Shown: one piece after another, positions 9,990 to 21,399 of the stretch
Layout: every line of letters starts with the position of its first letter
Numbering within the stretch: position 1 is the stretch's first letter
Source: Escallonia rubra
Lineage: Eukaryota; Streptophyta; Magnoliopsida; Escalloniales; Escalloniaceae
NCBI GenBank assembly: GCA_033065855.1
Contig: JAVXUO010001982.1
Coordinates: forward strand, 124,001 to 188,000
Direction of reading: 5' to 3'
DNA: 64,000 bases
Made by a program: the position numbers and the translations under genes
The notes under the pieces: model-generated
What the model was told of the DNA's origin: nothing
The model's database searches: none
The model's input: only the letters and a program-made list of their open reading frames with translations

Positions 9990-11930
9990 TCAAACCAATT
10001 GTTGACCGTTTATTTGTTTTAATTTTGGTTTTCTAAAAGATTAGTGGTCTCAAATCTCCGCAAGTGGAAATTTGTGTGGTTTGGCTTGATTATAGATTAT
10101 TGTTTCAACGATGGGGAGATAGAGACAATTGACGGGGTCTAAGACCTTCGCAAAATTTCTTAGTGATAAAAAATGATAATCTTCGTTGTAACGATAATAG
10201 ATATGACGTAGCGTAACGTATCTGACGAGATGAAGGGGACTCTACACAGTAGGAAGTCAAGATTTTAATTTTATGTAATCCGTTGGTTGCACCACATTGT
10301 ATCTATTATCGTTGTGTTTAAATTATTATTTTTTGGGGACAAATATGTGCTGTCTTTTTGGCTTCGGGATATTTATCCGGTCAAAACAAATGGGAAATTC
10401 AGTTGAAAACCTCGAATTTCTTACATTAGTACATTGCACCCTCTTCGTTCGAAGGGTCTTTATGTCCTTAGAATGTCTTAAAATAGAAACTTTTTCTAAA
10501 CTTAAGTCATCAAGTTGCATGATTCGATGTTCCATGTACCCTCTATTATCTTAAAATGCCAACAGTAAGGTAATTAGATGTCTACCTTGAACTGCTAAAG
10601 TGTGCAAGCACAATTTTGAACTTTTGATATGAAAAAGTTGTCAATAATTTTTAGAAGGGACTTGAATTATGTATGTAATGGAGTATTAGTTTGCATATTT
10701 GCAGTAACGAATTCATGATGATATTTCATGCTTACTCTAAAGGGATTGATATTCCATTCGACTCTTACAAGAGTGATCTCCACTTTTCCTGTACAACTGT
10801 AACTGAATGTTAACTACGGACTCTCTAAGTACAAAATCACAGTAAAAATATTATTTTTCTCGCCATCGCTGACAAGCAGAAGTAAGATTTTTTTTTAGAA
10901 AACGACGATCCAACTCCATATTTGAACTAACTAACATTAATAACTTGAGACATGATGCGATGATCGATTTATCAGAGCGGCTGTACAAATTCCCAAATTT
11001 GAAGCTCACAGTGTATTACCAATTGATGTCATCCATTCCGCTAAGGAGATGTACGTACGCAAGGGCGGAAGACATAATTCAAGAGTAAATAGATTTTCAC
11101 AAAAACTAAATTTTTTCAAGAACATCTTTTAGTAGGCAGTAACCCTCTTTGGCATAATCCAATGCTACACTAGAGGGAACATAATAGCCTATTGAAATAA
11201 GTAACTCTAGAATAATTTGAAATAACTTTATAACTTTAATTTCTATCAACAAAATAAATAAATAAAAATGTAGCTCTCGGGAGTGAGTGGACTAAGCACA
11301 TTAGAACTCACCAGCCATTGGAGAACATGTACTCCTTAGCCATGGGAAAGTGTGTTATGTGTCTTTTGCCCATTAAACTTGATTGTCAACTCCATTGAAA
11401 GTTGAAACATTCCACCAACTTCCATAATAATTGGAGGTTCCCCATAAAAATTGTCGCCACTTCGGACCATTAATTATACGGCTCCATTCTCTCCTTTAAA
11501 CCAGGTGTATGCGCCTCGCATTTTCATACTTGCACTAGCTTTTAACCCGCGCCTTGCATGCAGATAAGATATATCAAAATTATGACAATCTCAAATAAAA
11601 AAGAATGAATAAAAATATGTTTTGAAGTCATAATAAGTTCGACAAAATTTTTACGGAAGTAATTTGATGAACATATCCATCCAACGCATAAAAGTTAATA
11701 ATATTCTAGTTATCTTCTTCCCTTTTTTCTTTTAGGAGATAGAGGGAAAATTTATGATAAAGTAGGTGCTGTAATTAAGCAAAGCCAAAAAAAAAAAAAA
11801 TTCAATTATCATAGACTCAAGAAAATGGTTAGATTTATTGCAAAGAAGCGGTTTGGCTTTTTGCTAAAGCAAAGTGTGCTTTGATTTTTATTGACACCTG
11901 CTTCTGAAACTGTATATTATTTTGGCAAAA
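9990..11930. other. AT-rich intergenic region
   Basis: I see no gene here. The longest frames are under 90 codons, have no family resemblance, and overlap each other on opposite strands. There are A/T runs and no clear inverted repeats that I could delimit. Confidence 0.5.
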
Positions 11931-12145
11931 GTTATATAAAGGGGAAAATAGGAAATGACCCCCTCTACTTTACACGTTGTGCGATTTGCCCTCCTCCACT
12001 TCAAAATTAACCACTAAACCCCCCCACACTTACAGAAATTGGGCACCTTAGACGGAAACCGTTAAATTTAACAGCGCGTGGTCAACACGCGCGTTGACTA
12101 ACGATTTTTTTTTGTAAATGACATTTTTGCCCATTCTGTTAGGGG

Positions 12146-12240
12146 TAATTAACTAATGACCCCCTGTACTATATACGGTGTGCGCTTTCCCCCCCTCTAC
12201 TTCAAACATAACCACTAAACCCCCCTAAACTTTCAACTTA
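12146..12240 (+). repeat. Inner inverted-repeat arm, left, of the MULE
   Basis: The sequence TAATGACCCCCTGTACTATA and what follows pairs with the reverse complement of about 13065-13155. Both arms also resemble the outer terminal repeats of the same element, so each end carries two related repeat copies. Confidence 0.65.
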
Positions 12241-13064
12241 TTTTTCTCTCCTCTCAAACTTTTTACTCAATCCCACATACACACACTCCACGCACACCCA
12301 GCACGCACGCACGCATGCACACACGCACTAAGCCCAGACACAGACGCGCACCCACTGCAAACATACACACACGCTACTCGCATGCGACTGTGGCAACAAC
12401 GTCATCGCGAATCTGGTGCAGCCCCAGCGGCCTGTAGCCAGTCACGGTGGTCATGTGACGCTGCTTGGCGCGATGTTACGGATTGGGGTGGCACGACGAC
12501 GGAGGTTAGACCTGCGATTTGGGGACGTGGTCGTCGATCGTGGTGGCAGGGATCTGGACGGATGTGCGGCAATCAGACGCCGATAGCCTGTGTCTGTGGG
12601 GATTGATGTTACCGGTGTTGATTGCGCCAGTCGGTTGGTGGCCGATGAAGAAGCCCCACTGGCTTGCAGATGCAAGGTGGTGGGAAATGGCAGCGAGGAG
12701 GCAACTCACGACGATGTGTAGCCGGACAGTATAAAGTTGGGGGAGTTGGCCAGAATGGTGGTTACTGTGATGCTGATCATGGTAGTTGTTGCGCCGGTGA
12801 TATACCAACGGCAACCGTGGTTCCTTTTTTTTTTTGTAACTCCCTGGTGGTCAGAGAAAAAGACCAGTGGTTGTGCTCAGTGAATTACCAATTGTAGCGG
12901 GGTTGACCAGAGGAGGAGGTGCAGATTGCGGCAATCCCTTGTTTGCGGTGAATCTGGTAACGTAGAATGGGGTAGGGGACTGGTCTAACGGGTGGGGGGG
13001 GGGGAGGGTCATGGGCAAAATTGTCATTTAAATTTAACGGTTTCCATTTAAGGTGCACAATTTC

Positions 13065-13155
13065 TGTAAGTGTAAGGGGGTTTAGTGGTTAATTTTGAAG
13101 TTGAGGGGGGAAAATTGCACACCGTGTATAGTACAGGGGGTCATTAACTAATAAA
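13065..13155 (-). repeat. Inner inverted-repeat arm, right, of the MULE
   Basis: This is the reverse-complement partner of about 12146-12240. It shares the run ATAGTACAGGGGGTCATTAA and an adjacent tract matching the outer end (ACAATTTCTGTAAGTGTAAG). Confidence 0.65.
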
Positions 13156-13322
13156 GAAATATGGGTATTTTGGTCATTTCGCACTAATCATAACGGACCC
13201 GTCTAAGGTGCCCAATTTCTGTAAGTGTGAGGGGGTTTAGTAGTTAATTTTGAAGTGGAGGGGGGCAAATCGCACAATGTGTAAAGTAGAGGGGGTCATT
13301 CCCTATTTTCCCCTTATATAAA

Positions 13323-14925
13323 CTTTGTCATTATGGCTAGCCAAAAATATTTAAGCAAAAGCAAGCCCCTATAGAAGCCATTGAATCAAATAAGTTTAAC
13401 TTAACTTCATACATTTGACTAAAGATTCAAAGTTAATCAAAAGTCAGTCTTTAGGAAATGAAATGGTAATAAAAATTGATAAATCGATATAAATTGTAAA
13501 ATCATGAACAGAGGTTCCTTCAAACTTTTCCCGTGTATAACTAATAACAATAATATTATTAACCCTAGGCAACATAGAGAAATTGATGTAGAAAAGAGCA
13601 TACACAATGTTCTTTTATGATAGATGGTAATAGAATTATAAAAATGCAATGCTTGCCATATCGTTTGTGAGAGATTCCATACAATATAAATGTCTTCATT
13701 TGTAGGAAATTACAGATTCCATTTTGCATACGCGCTTGTAGGACATAAGATATCAATATGTAATACTGGTCAAAGTATAAATCACGACATTAAGCAAACG
13801 GCCAAAAAATAAATAAATGCATGGAAGTGATCCACAATTAATTGAGCATGGTATCTTTGAATTCTGTTACGCAACCTTAAAGCTTCTACAATAGCAACCA
13901 CATAGGATTAAAAGGGGGAAATGAAAGTATATCAAATTGTTTAAAACCACCTAAGTATGTCACATAAGAAGTACAATATGACACATTAAAAATTCTATTT
14001 TGTTCAGAGATAGGAATACTTAATCCAATTAAATATTACTCAAAAGAAAAAGAAAAAAAATTCAAGAATAGATTTGCAAAAAAATAGAAATATTTATACC
14101 TGCTTTGAGTTGAACCTACTAATAACAAAAAATAAAGCACAAAAAAAAATAAAATGGAATTAAAAGCTGCTAAAATTTGCATCAAAAAAATAAATTAAAA
14201 CTTTACCATCGTATTGTGATGATGCTATAAAAGGCAGCAATATACTTTTCTGGAAAAACAATGACAATTCCTGGATAAAGGATATTAATTTTTAATATTA
14301 GCAAACAACATCCTCGATCATCAAAAAATAATATCATGAAAAAGTAAAAACGGATAGCAAAATCTAGAAGAATATTAATTACTATAAACAAAAAATGTAA
14401 AGATAGGTATTAGAGGTAATTTGGCATGAGCCATGTGATTACTTACGGACGTACCATTTATATGCTGAAAGATAGAAAAATTAGGAGAGATTTTAGAATA
14501 NTTTTATATGAATCTTGAATTAACACTAAGGATGACAATCACATAATTAATTAGAAGGGAGAAAGAAACATTTGAGCAAATTTACTCCAAAAGTTTAGGC
14601 TAATCAAGTGGGTGTGAGAGAGGAAATCAAGGCCTTAAAAAAAAGAGGAATGCAATTAGTTGATAAGGTAACAAAAAAAAAATTCAAATTAGTTGAATAG
14701 GTGAGAGAAACATGTGACAAAAATGAAAAATTAAATCTATTAAAATTAAATCTTTTTTATCCACATGGCAATAAGAGAGGGTGTCCACGTAGGCGGTGAC
14801 GTAGACACTTTCTCTCAGCTTCGGTTTTCATATATATATAATTAGATTCCACAATATAAGGTGGTCAATGAATATAAAAAAGATAATATTTAAAAACTGA
14901 TATTTTGAGGTTATTTGAGTTTTTA
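13323..14925. other. AT-rich intergenic region
   Basis: This stretch is very AT-rich with many A runs and one ambiguous base N at 14501. I see no gene, and the only open frames are short and low-complexity. Confidence 0.5.
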
Positions 14926-14930
14926 TATAT

Positions 14931-15140
14931 TGTCGCTAAAAGTGCCTATATAACAACCCTTTTAGAGCCTTTAGAGTGAGACTAAAGTTCAAATTATGAA
15001 AAGTGAAATTCAATATCGCTTTTCTTGTTTCACTTTGTCGCTAAAGTGACTATACAACGACACTTTTAAGGCCCTTAATATTGAAAGTGAAGCTTAAATG
15101 GTAAAAAGTGAAGCTTAGATATTACTTTTATTTATTTATA
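14931..15140 (+). repeat. Two-unit tandem repeat of about 105 bp starting TGTCGCTAAA
   Basis: Unit 1 starts at 14931 and unit 2 at 15036; both begin TGTCGCTAAA(A)GTG. Shared internal words include TATA-CAAC, CTTTTA-G-CC and AAAAGTGAA. The units differ by many substitutions and small indels. The opening word recurs elsewhere in the window, so this may be part of a DNA-transposon end. Confidence 0.5.
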
Positions 15141-15899
15141 AAAGTTAAACAAACAAACTGATCAAAAGGACATTCCTTTTTAAACAATTCGATACTTTTA
15201 AGTGGACAATTCGTCAATACAACCTGAAATGTCTAACATTCATGCAATAATAACAGCAGCAGTAGGCGGGACATGTGTCAATCGGTCACTTGCTACCTCT
15301 GCCATGAAAGATAATATAATTATAATTCCAAGTTAATACAGAATACTTTAGACGGAGTATAATTTTAGACTAGCTAACTAGTTCGATGATAAACGTAGAT
15401 AAGGGTTGACCCAATATAAATGGTCAATTTTCTAATCTACGAGATGATTTGTTTTAATTTTCTGTCCTGCATTAGCCAAGACCTTAACTGATGTTAGTGA
15501 CGAAACTTGCTACTCCAGTTGACCTTAATTTTCTGACCAATTTTGAAGATAACTGTTATCATCTTGCATTTATAATCATTTGATGTTTGTTTGTTTAATC
15601 GTCGTCAACATTTCTTATTTACATATATTTCGGTAAATAATTTGCCGTCATGTGGGCCATCATGTGAACCATAATGCGAACCTGTTAATTGAGTGCTGCT
15701 AACATGTGCCGCAGGGACGCATGATAAAAGATCTTCAATGAAACCTAATTACTTTCACTAGTATTGATGTTTTGACAAAATTTTAATTATATTATTGTAA
15801 TTTTGCGCAATAAATGAATATTAATGCTTCTTAACTAGTAAGTAAAATGACTATTGGGCCCATATACTGGTTTAAAAAGTTTGCTTCTTAACTAATGTG

Positions 15900-16180
15900 T
15901 CAATGGTTGCGGTAATGTAGCGTAAAGACGTGGTGTTGATAATTGTGATGATAACGATAGGCGGCGACATGACGGTCATGGCAGTAGTTGTAATGTGATA
16001 GATCCTTTAGATGATTTTGGCAGAAAATAGACGTGATGACAACATCGACGGTATGGTGCAGGTGGCAGTGGCGGTGGTGATAGTGGCTAGGTCGTGGTAA
16101 TTGTGGTGGTGGCAGCAAAAGAAAATAATGGTTGTAGTGGTGGTTGTTGTATTATGGTGAAGGTAGTGTTGTCAGCAAAT
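15900..16180. repeat. Strand-asymmetric GT/GGT-rich low-complexity tract
   Basis: The plus strand is strongly enriched in G and T, with GTGGT, GGTGG and GATGATAA-type imperfect trinucleotide repeats, while C is rare. There is no gene. The same compositional style is seen in the core of the MULE at 11941-13313. Confidence 0.5.
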
Positions 16181-16249
16181 TAATTGAGGTCGTGGTTGCA
16201 ATTATATTTTTATGTAAAAATATGTTAAATACTTTTTAACCATCTCACT

Positions 16250-17100
16250 TAGGCGTGCAATTTGGGCTGGTTTAGGATGAGCTTTAACCAACCTAGCCCA
16301 AATATAAACAAGCTTTAACCATTTAAACCCAACTAATTTTAAAATGGGTTGGTCTGAGTTGGGTCAATAATTAAATGAGCTGAATTGGGTCAAACCCATT
16401 AAAACCATCCCAACCCATTCTAACCCAAAAGAAAAAAGGAGATCGGAAATTTATGGTTTCTTTGGCAGCTCTTGCATTCCAAAAGGAATTGTAGTTCGGA
16501 AATTAACTGGTTAGAACTTCAACAAATTAAGAACGTTGGACACCTTGCTAGTGTAATAATCTGGTCGGATGTCATTTGATGGGTCTTCGAGGGTTGACTG
16601 AGTTGTCACACCTGTAATCACATTGCATACGTAAAACAAGGAGATCAGAAAGTTTTGGTTATTTGGCTAACATACACAGTAAATAGTATTTTCCCCTCGA
16701 AAATCAAACAAATTAAGTAAGATATTAAGAGCTCTTACCTGAAAAAACAAGAAGAGTTTTTTATAATATCATATTTTATCTTTTGGGGATAAATAAAACT
16801 TTTTATTTATCAAAGATTAAAGTAATATTTATAAGTCGAATGTAAGTAATGTTAGTCTTTAGATAATGAGACGCGAGAAGAAAATTATTCATTCACGAAT
16901 GAAACAAAAAATTAATTTGATGTTAGTTGGGTTGGGTTGGGTTGAGTTGAAACCCAAACCATAGCATTTTTACTCGGGTTGGGCTTTTTTTACAAAAATC
17001 CCAAGCTGGGTTGGGTTGAGATGGGCTTTTAAAATGTTGGATTTTCTTGGGTTGGGCTGAAAACCAACCCAACCCGTCCAAGTGATCAGCATTAAGTGAG
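16250..17100. repeat. Foldback region with GGGTTGGGTT-rich inverted arms
   Basis: The left arm (about 16255-16430) has GGGCTGG, AACCCAACTAA and AACCCATT words. The right arm (about 16925-17085) has GGGTTGGGTTGGGTTGAG and ends in CCAACCCAACCCGTCCAAGTG. Its reverse complement, CACTTGGACGGGTTGGG, resembles the left border CACTTAGGCGTGCAATTTGG. This suggests a MITE-like foldback element of about 850 bp with decayed ends. I found no matching target-site duplication. Confidence 0.45.
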
Positions 17101-17104
17101 GTCA

Positions 17105-18690
17105 CTCTGATTTAAAATTTTAGTCTATTTTTTGTAAGAATTAATTTTTTAAGTAATATAAGATTTAGCGTTATCAAATGTACTTAATTAAAAATTATTA
17201 AAAATTTTAAGTTTTAAGTGGTTAATTGTGTTATCAAACACACCCTAACTTAAAACTAAACGACAATATTGAAGAGTGTCATTCACGTCGACGTCACTAT
17301 CAAATTGAAATCAAGATAAGATAACTCATAAATACCAATAAGTGAGTTCTTTAATTACTTTATAATCTTTTCACCTAGGACAGATGTCAGCATCTGACGA
17401 TGAGTCCATATAAAAGTTCCAAAATGCAAGAGAGTACACGATCATTCCAAAGCCAAGATGAAGCAAATAAAAAAGCACACCCGCATATACGGACAGATAT
17501 TTATTGGCCAATAAGATACTATGAATATTCCTCCCAGTTGCTCAATCTCCTAGAAGTCTACAATGAATGACGTGGTGTTGAAATGGCCAAAGTACCCCTA
17601 AGCACTGTGGGCAAGCCTTGTCCCTTCTGAACCAATGTGAACAAAGAAACAAAGTTGCAAGACTTGATATGAAATTGGCCTAGCTACAAGGTAGGAGGCT
17701 AATAATATTGTCCATCTTAGGTCGTTGGTCTTTACACACATTCAGCTGTCGGAATTTATGAATAAGCTTCGAAATCCAAACAGTATAGAGACCGAAACGA
17801 GCAGCTTAACTGAGTTTTGAATTGAAATTATCAATTCTTTTATATCAAAGTAATTACTCAATTTTATTTTATTATTATTGTTGTTGTTTTAACTTTTTTG
17901 ATCCGAAAAGAACCGTTGCTTTTACAGGAGGTATAAATCAAATTACGACAACAAAAAAGACTTGTTTATTGTATTGCATAATCCGAAATTTGAATGACAT
18001 ATCATTTGAGTGATGTCATAAATTACTTTGAAGGTTAGATCTATAATTTGGGAAAGCCTATCAATTCTATATGGTGGGGAGCAATTGAAGGTTATATCTG
18101 TAATTTTAACATGGGCGCAGAATAAAGAAAATTCAACAAAGAATCTCGGGTTACCAAGTCAAAGACTATGAACTCTCCCTTGGATTCTGAGCAATCTCCA
18201 AACTCCAAAGTCAATACTCGAGACAACTTGGCCTCTTAGCATCTCTTTCATTCTGCACACAAAGCTTGGAACTTCATACCACTAGCCATTAAAATCAAAG
18301 CTTAACAATGGCAGTCAACTCCCAGCCATTCCCTTTCTACTCTTTCCCACATGTGAATCTCCAAGTCTACAGCAAGGCAATGAGACTCGGCGGGTACACT
18401 GTCTAGTTTTTGGTTGTTTTGATCCCCAAAGCCTCTCTTTTCTCACCCACAAAGGGCCAGCCTAACTCGCACAATCCTCCAATTCACAGATTCCGAAAGT
18501 TCAAAGCTGCTCCAACCGGCAAGTGAAAAGGCCAGCCATTTTCCTATATTTGGCCAAATGAATCGCCTTTACTCTACACCCTAGGTTCCATTTCCTCGTA
18601 ACACTTTTTTAAAGGCAACCGAGGTTTAGATTGTCCGGAAGAGGCGTACCAGTTCATCACTCGCGACACGTTACATCTTGAGACCTTACC
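17105..18690. other. Intergenic region upstream of the nitrate transporter
   Basis: No gene is seen. The last few hundred bases form the promoter side of the NRT2-type gene that starts at 18832. I did not find a recognisable nitrate-response element by eye. Confidence 0.45.
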
Positions 18691-18692
18691 AC

Positions 18693-18700
18693 TATATAAG
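18693..18700 (+). promoter_or_regulatory. TATA box of the NRT2.5-type gene
   Basis: TATATAAG lies 132-139 bases before the ATG at 18832, predicting a leader of about 100 bases. Confidence 0.6.
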
Positions 18701-18831
18701 GCCGGCCAAGGCCAAAGGCACCTATTAGCTTCCGTTCCCTTTTGTGCCGCGTGTCGTTGAGTTATACTTCTTTCTGATTGTTGTGTACTTTTGTACTACT
18801 GTAAAGTTCAACACCCCCAAAGGACACAGAC

Positions 18832-21362
18832 ATGGAGGTACCTGACGCTGCAATGAATTCAGGCGACAAAAAGTTTGCTCTGCCGGTGGATTCAGAAAAC
18901 AAGGCGACTGAATTCAGGATATACTCGGCGGCAGCGCCTCACATGAGAGCATTTCACCTGTCTTGGGTTTCCTTCTTTGCTTGCTTTGTGTCCACTTTTG
19001 CTGCACCGCCCCTCTTGCCTATCATCCGCGACAACCTCAACCTGACGTCCACAGACATTGGAAATGCGGGAATTGCAGCAGTTACTGGCGCAGTCTTTGC
19101 ACGAATTACCATGGGGACGGCATGTGACTTGTTCGGACCCCGTCTGGCCTCGGCCGCTCTCATCCTCCTCACTGCACCAGCAGTATTCTGCAGTGCCATG
19201 GCCAATTCGCCCATGTCCTTCCTCCTTGTTCGCTTTTTTACAGGCTTCTCTCTTGCCACTTTTGTGTCAACCCAGTTCTGGATGAGCTCAATGTTCTCAG
19301 CTCCTGTTGTTGGCACTGCAAATGGGGTTGCAGGCGGCTGGGGGAATCTTGGTGGTGGCGCTACACAGCTGATCATGCCAGTTGTGTTTTCCCTCATTCG
19401 TGATATTGGTGCAACTAAGTTCACAGCCTGGAGAATTGCGTTCTTAATTCCAGCTCTGTTTCAGACATTATCAGCATTTGCTATTTTCTTCCTAGGCCAA
19501 GATTTGCCGGACGGAAATTACTCGCGATTGCAGAAATCTGGGGACAAGCATAAGGATAACTTCAAACAGGTTCTGTATCATGCAGTCACAAATTACAGAG
19601 GGTGGATCTTGGCATTGACTTATGGCTATTGTTTTGGGGTTGAACTTACAGTGGACAACATAATTGCACAGTACTTTTATGACAGATTCAATGTGAACCT
19701 TCACACCGCGGGAATTATTGCAGCCAGTTTTGGATTGGCAAACTTATTTTCAAGACCTGGAGGAGGTCTTCTCTCAGATGTTGTGGCGAAAAAATTTGGG
19801 ATGAGAGGTAGGCTTTGGACCCTGTGGATAGTGCAGATGCTGGGAGGCCTATTCTGCATTCTCCTAGGGAAGGTGGGATCCTTAGGTGTATCCGTTGCTG
19901 TGATGCTTATATTTTCTGTGTTCGTTCAAGCTGCCTGTGGCCTTACATTTGGTGTTGTTCCATTTGTCTCCAGAAGGTACATTCTACTATCTAGTCTTCT
20001 GTTTCTCATGTTATGTTTATCTAAATTTTGCACTTCTAAGCAAGTCCATTGTTACTGCATACTTTAAGAGCATTAGTCTAGAAGACCGTCACTCTTGGGA
20101 AGAAAGTTTACAGCATAAGAAAAGGGCGGCCCAGAGCACAAGACTCCCGCCTGGGTTGATGTATGCAGCCTTACCCCACTATTGTGGGGGGCTGTTTTCG
20201 TTTTCCGAACTGGTGACCTCCAGGTCAGGATGGAGAAACCTTTGCCGTTGCGCCGAGGCATAGCCAGTATTTTAGTCTTTAAATTGATTGATGCTATACA
20301 TAAGTAACCATATACAGAATTTAGGTGAAAATTGAGCTCAAGTGGACATTCAGAATGTCAAAAGAATATATGCTAATCCTCCAACAGATGACATGATATG
20401 ATTCATACCATAAAATGATTCTATACTCTACTTGTTCAACTTTCTAATATTCCGACCCATAATTCGAAAGGTGCAATATCGCATGTGATGGTGACCATGC
20501 CAACATATCTTACATATAGCCTTGCCATTCTTGTCCTTCATCCAGGGCATCACACTAACTGAATCGAGTAGATATTGAACAGTAGAGTGTATACACAACC
20601 AAGTGCTTAACTTGGACATTTGATGCTGGTTTAAATTGGCTAAGCCAAGAAAGTTGGTTAATCAGAAGTTAGAACTGATGGGGAGCACTCATCAGGAGCC
20701 TTCCTCAGGCAGTTTAGAGTTTCCATGAGCAATCAATCATAACCTTACTCGGTGTTGTACTCAAAAGCTGCAGGATCATGTATCTGAAGAAATTCATAGG
20801 ATTGTAGAGCATAAATCCTCCAATAAGTGCACTAAGATCAACTATTTTTGAGCTGCTTCACTTGTATACTATGTACAAAGGAAAAGTTTCCTAGTATGTA
20901 GATTAACACTTTACTACTAATAGTTCATAATGATTGTTTCAAGGCATTCAATTTTTCAAACATAATACAACTTTTTGTGTACTTTTCAGGTCTTTGGGCG
21001 TAATATCTGGAATGACTGGAGGTGGTGGAAACGTAGGTGCAGTTCTTACTCAAGTTATATTCTTTAGAGGATCCAGATACTCAACAGAAACAGGAATAAC
21101 ACTAATGGGTGTTATGATGATCTGTTGCACCCTCCCAATTTTGTTCATATTCTTCCCGCAATGGGGAGGGATGTTTTGTGGTCCATCATCTAAAGGCATT
21201 ACAGAAGAAGAGTACTACATGTCTGAATGGAATTCAACAGAAAAGGATAAAGGATTTCACAAAGCAAGCTTAAAATTTGCGGATAACAGCAGAAGTGAAA
21301 GAGGTAAAAAGGTGGATTCTGCCCTCACACCGTCTAATGAAACTCCACCTACGCATGTCTGA
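18832..21362 (+). CDS. NRT2.5: High-affinity nitrate transporter, NRT2.5 type
   Basis: Two exons are inferred, 18832-19976 and 20990-21362 (1518 nt, 505 aa). The intron splits an Arg codon (AG|G) between GTACAT and TTTCAG. The protein is a major-facilitator-superfamily nitrate/proton symporter with about 12 membrane segments. Visible family marks are the MFS motif [10 protein letters not shown] (95-104) and the two nitrate/nitrite-porter signatures, GGWGNLGGG (168-176) and [11 protein letters not shown] (389-399). The N-terminal [15 protein letters not shown] and the cytosolic C-terminal tail fit the NRT2.5 branch better than NRT2.1/2.2, judged from memory. In Arabidopsis NRT2.5 serves high-affinity uptake under nitrogen starvation and works with NAR2.1 at the plasma membrane. 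No NAR2 gene is in this window. The 1013-bp intron contains a SINE. All signature residues are intact, so the gene looks functional. Confidence 0.93.
20090..20271 (-). mobile_element. tRNA-derived SINE of Au type in the transporter intron
   Basis: Read on the minus strand it has an A-box-like GGCGCAACGGCAAAGG, a B-box-like tract after GACCTGGAGGTCAC, the word GGGTAAGGCTGCATAC and a 3' part GGGCCGCCCTTTT. This is the order of the widespread angiosperm Au SINE family. The seven bases TTAGTCT occur at both borders (20083-20089 and 20272-20278) and may be the target-site duplication. The B box is mutated (CAGTTCGGAAA in place of GGTTCGAA), so this copy is likely inactive. It lies antisense to the host gene. 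Confidence 0.7.
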
Positions 21363-21399
21363 TCACACCATCTAGCCCTTCTAAGGGCGAATGACCATC

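Larger units (their letters stand above)
11941..13313. mobile_element. Mutator-like element (MULE) with 9-bp target-site duplication
   Basis: The element begins GGGGAAAATAGGAAATGACC and ends with the near-perfect reverse complement. The terminal inverted repeats extend roughly 120 bp on each side. It is flanked on both sides by the identical 9 bases TTATATAAA (11932-11940 and 13314-13322), the duplication length of Mutator-like elements. A second, related inverted pair lies inside (separate entry). The core (about 12280-13000) is much more GC-rich than the surroundings, with CACGCA-type low-complexity sequence at its left edge. No transposase frame is visible, so this is a non-autonomous or Pack-MULE-like copy. 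The short open frames in the core overlap on both strands and match nothing I know. Confidence 0.8.

Noticed and set aside
12382..12897. Several overlapping open frames on both strands
   Set aside because: They lie in the GC-rich core of the Mutator-like element, overlap each other on opposite strands, and match no family. High GC alone explains the lack of stops.
18954..19424. 156-codon minus-strand frame
   Set aside because: It is antisense to exon 1 of the nitrate transporter and exists only because of that exon's base composition.
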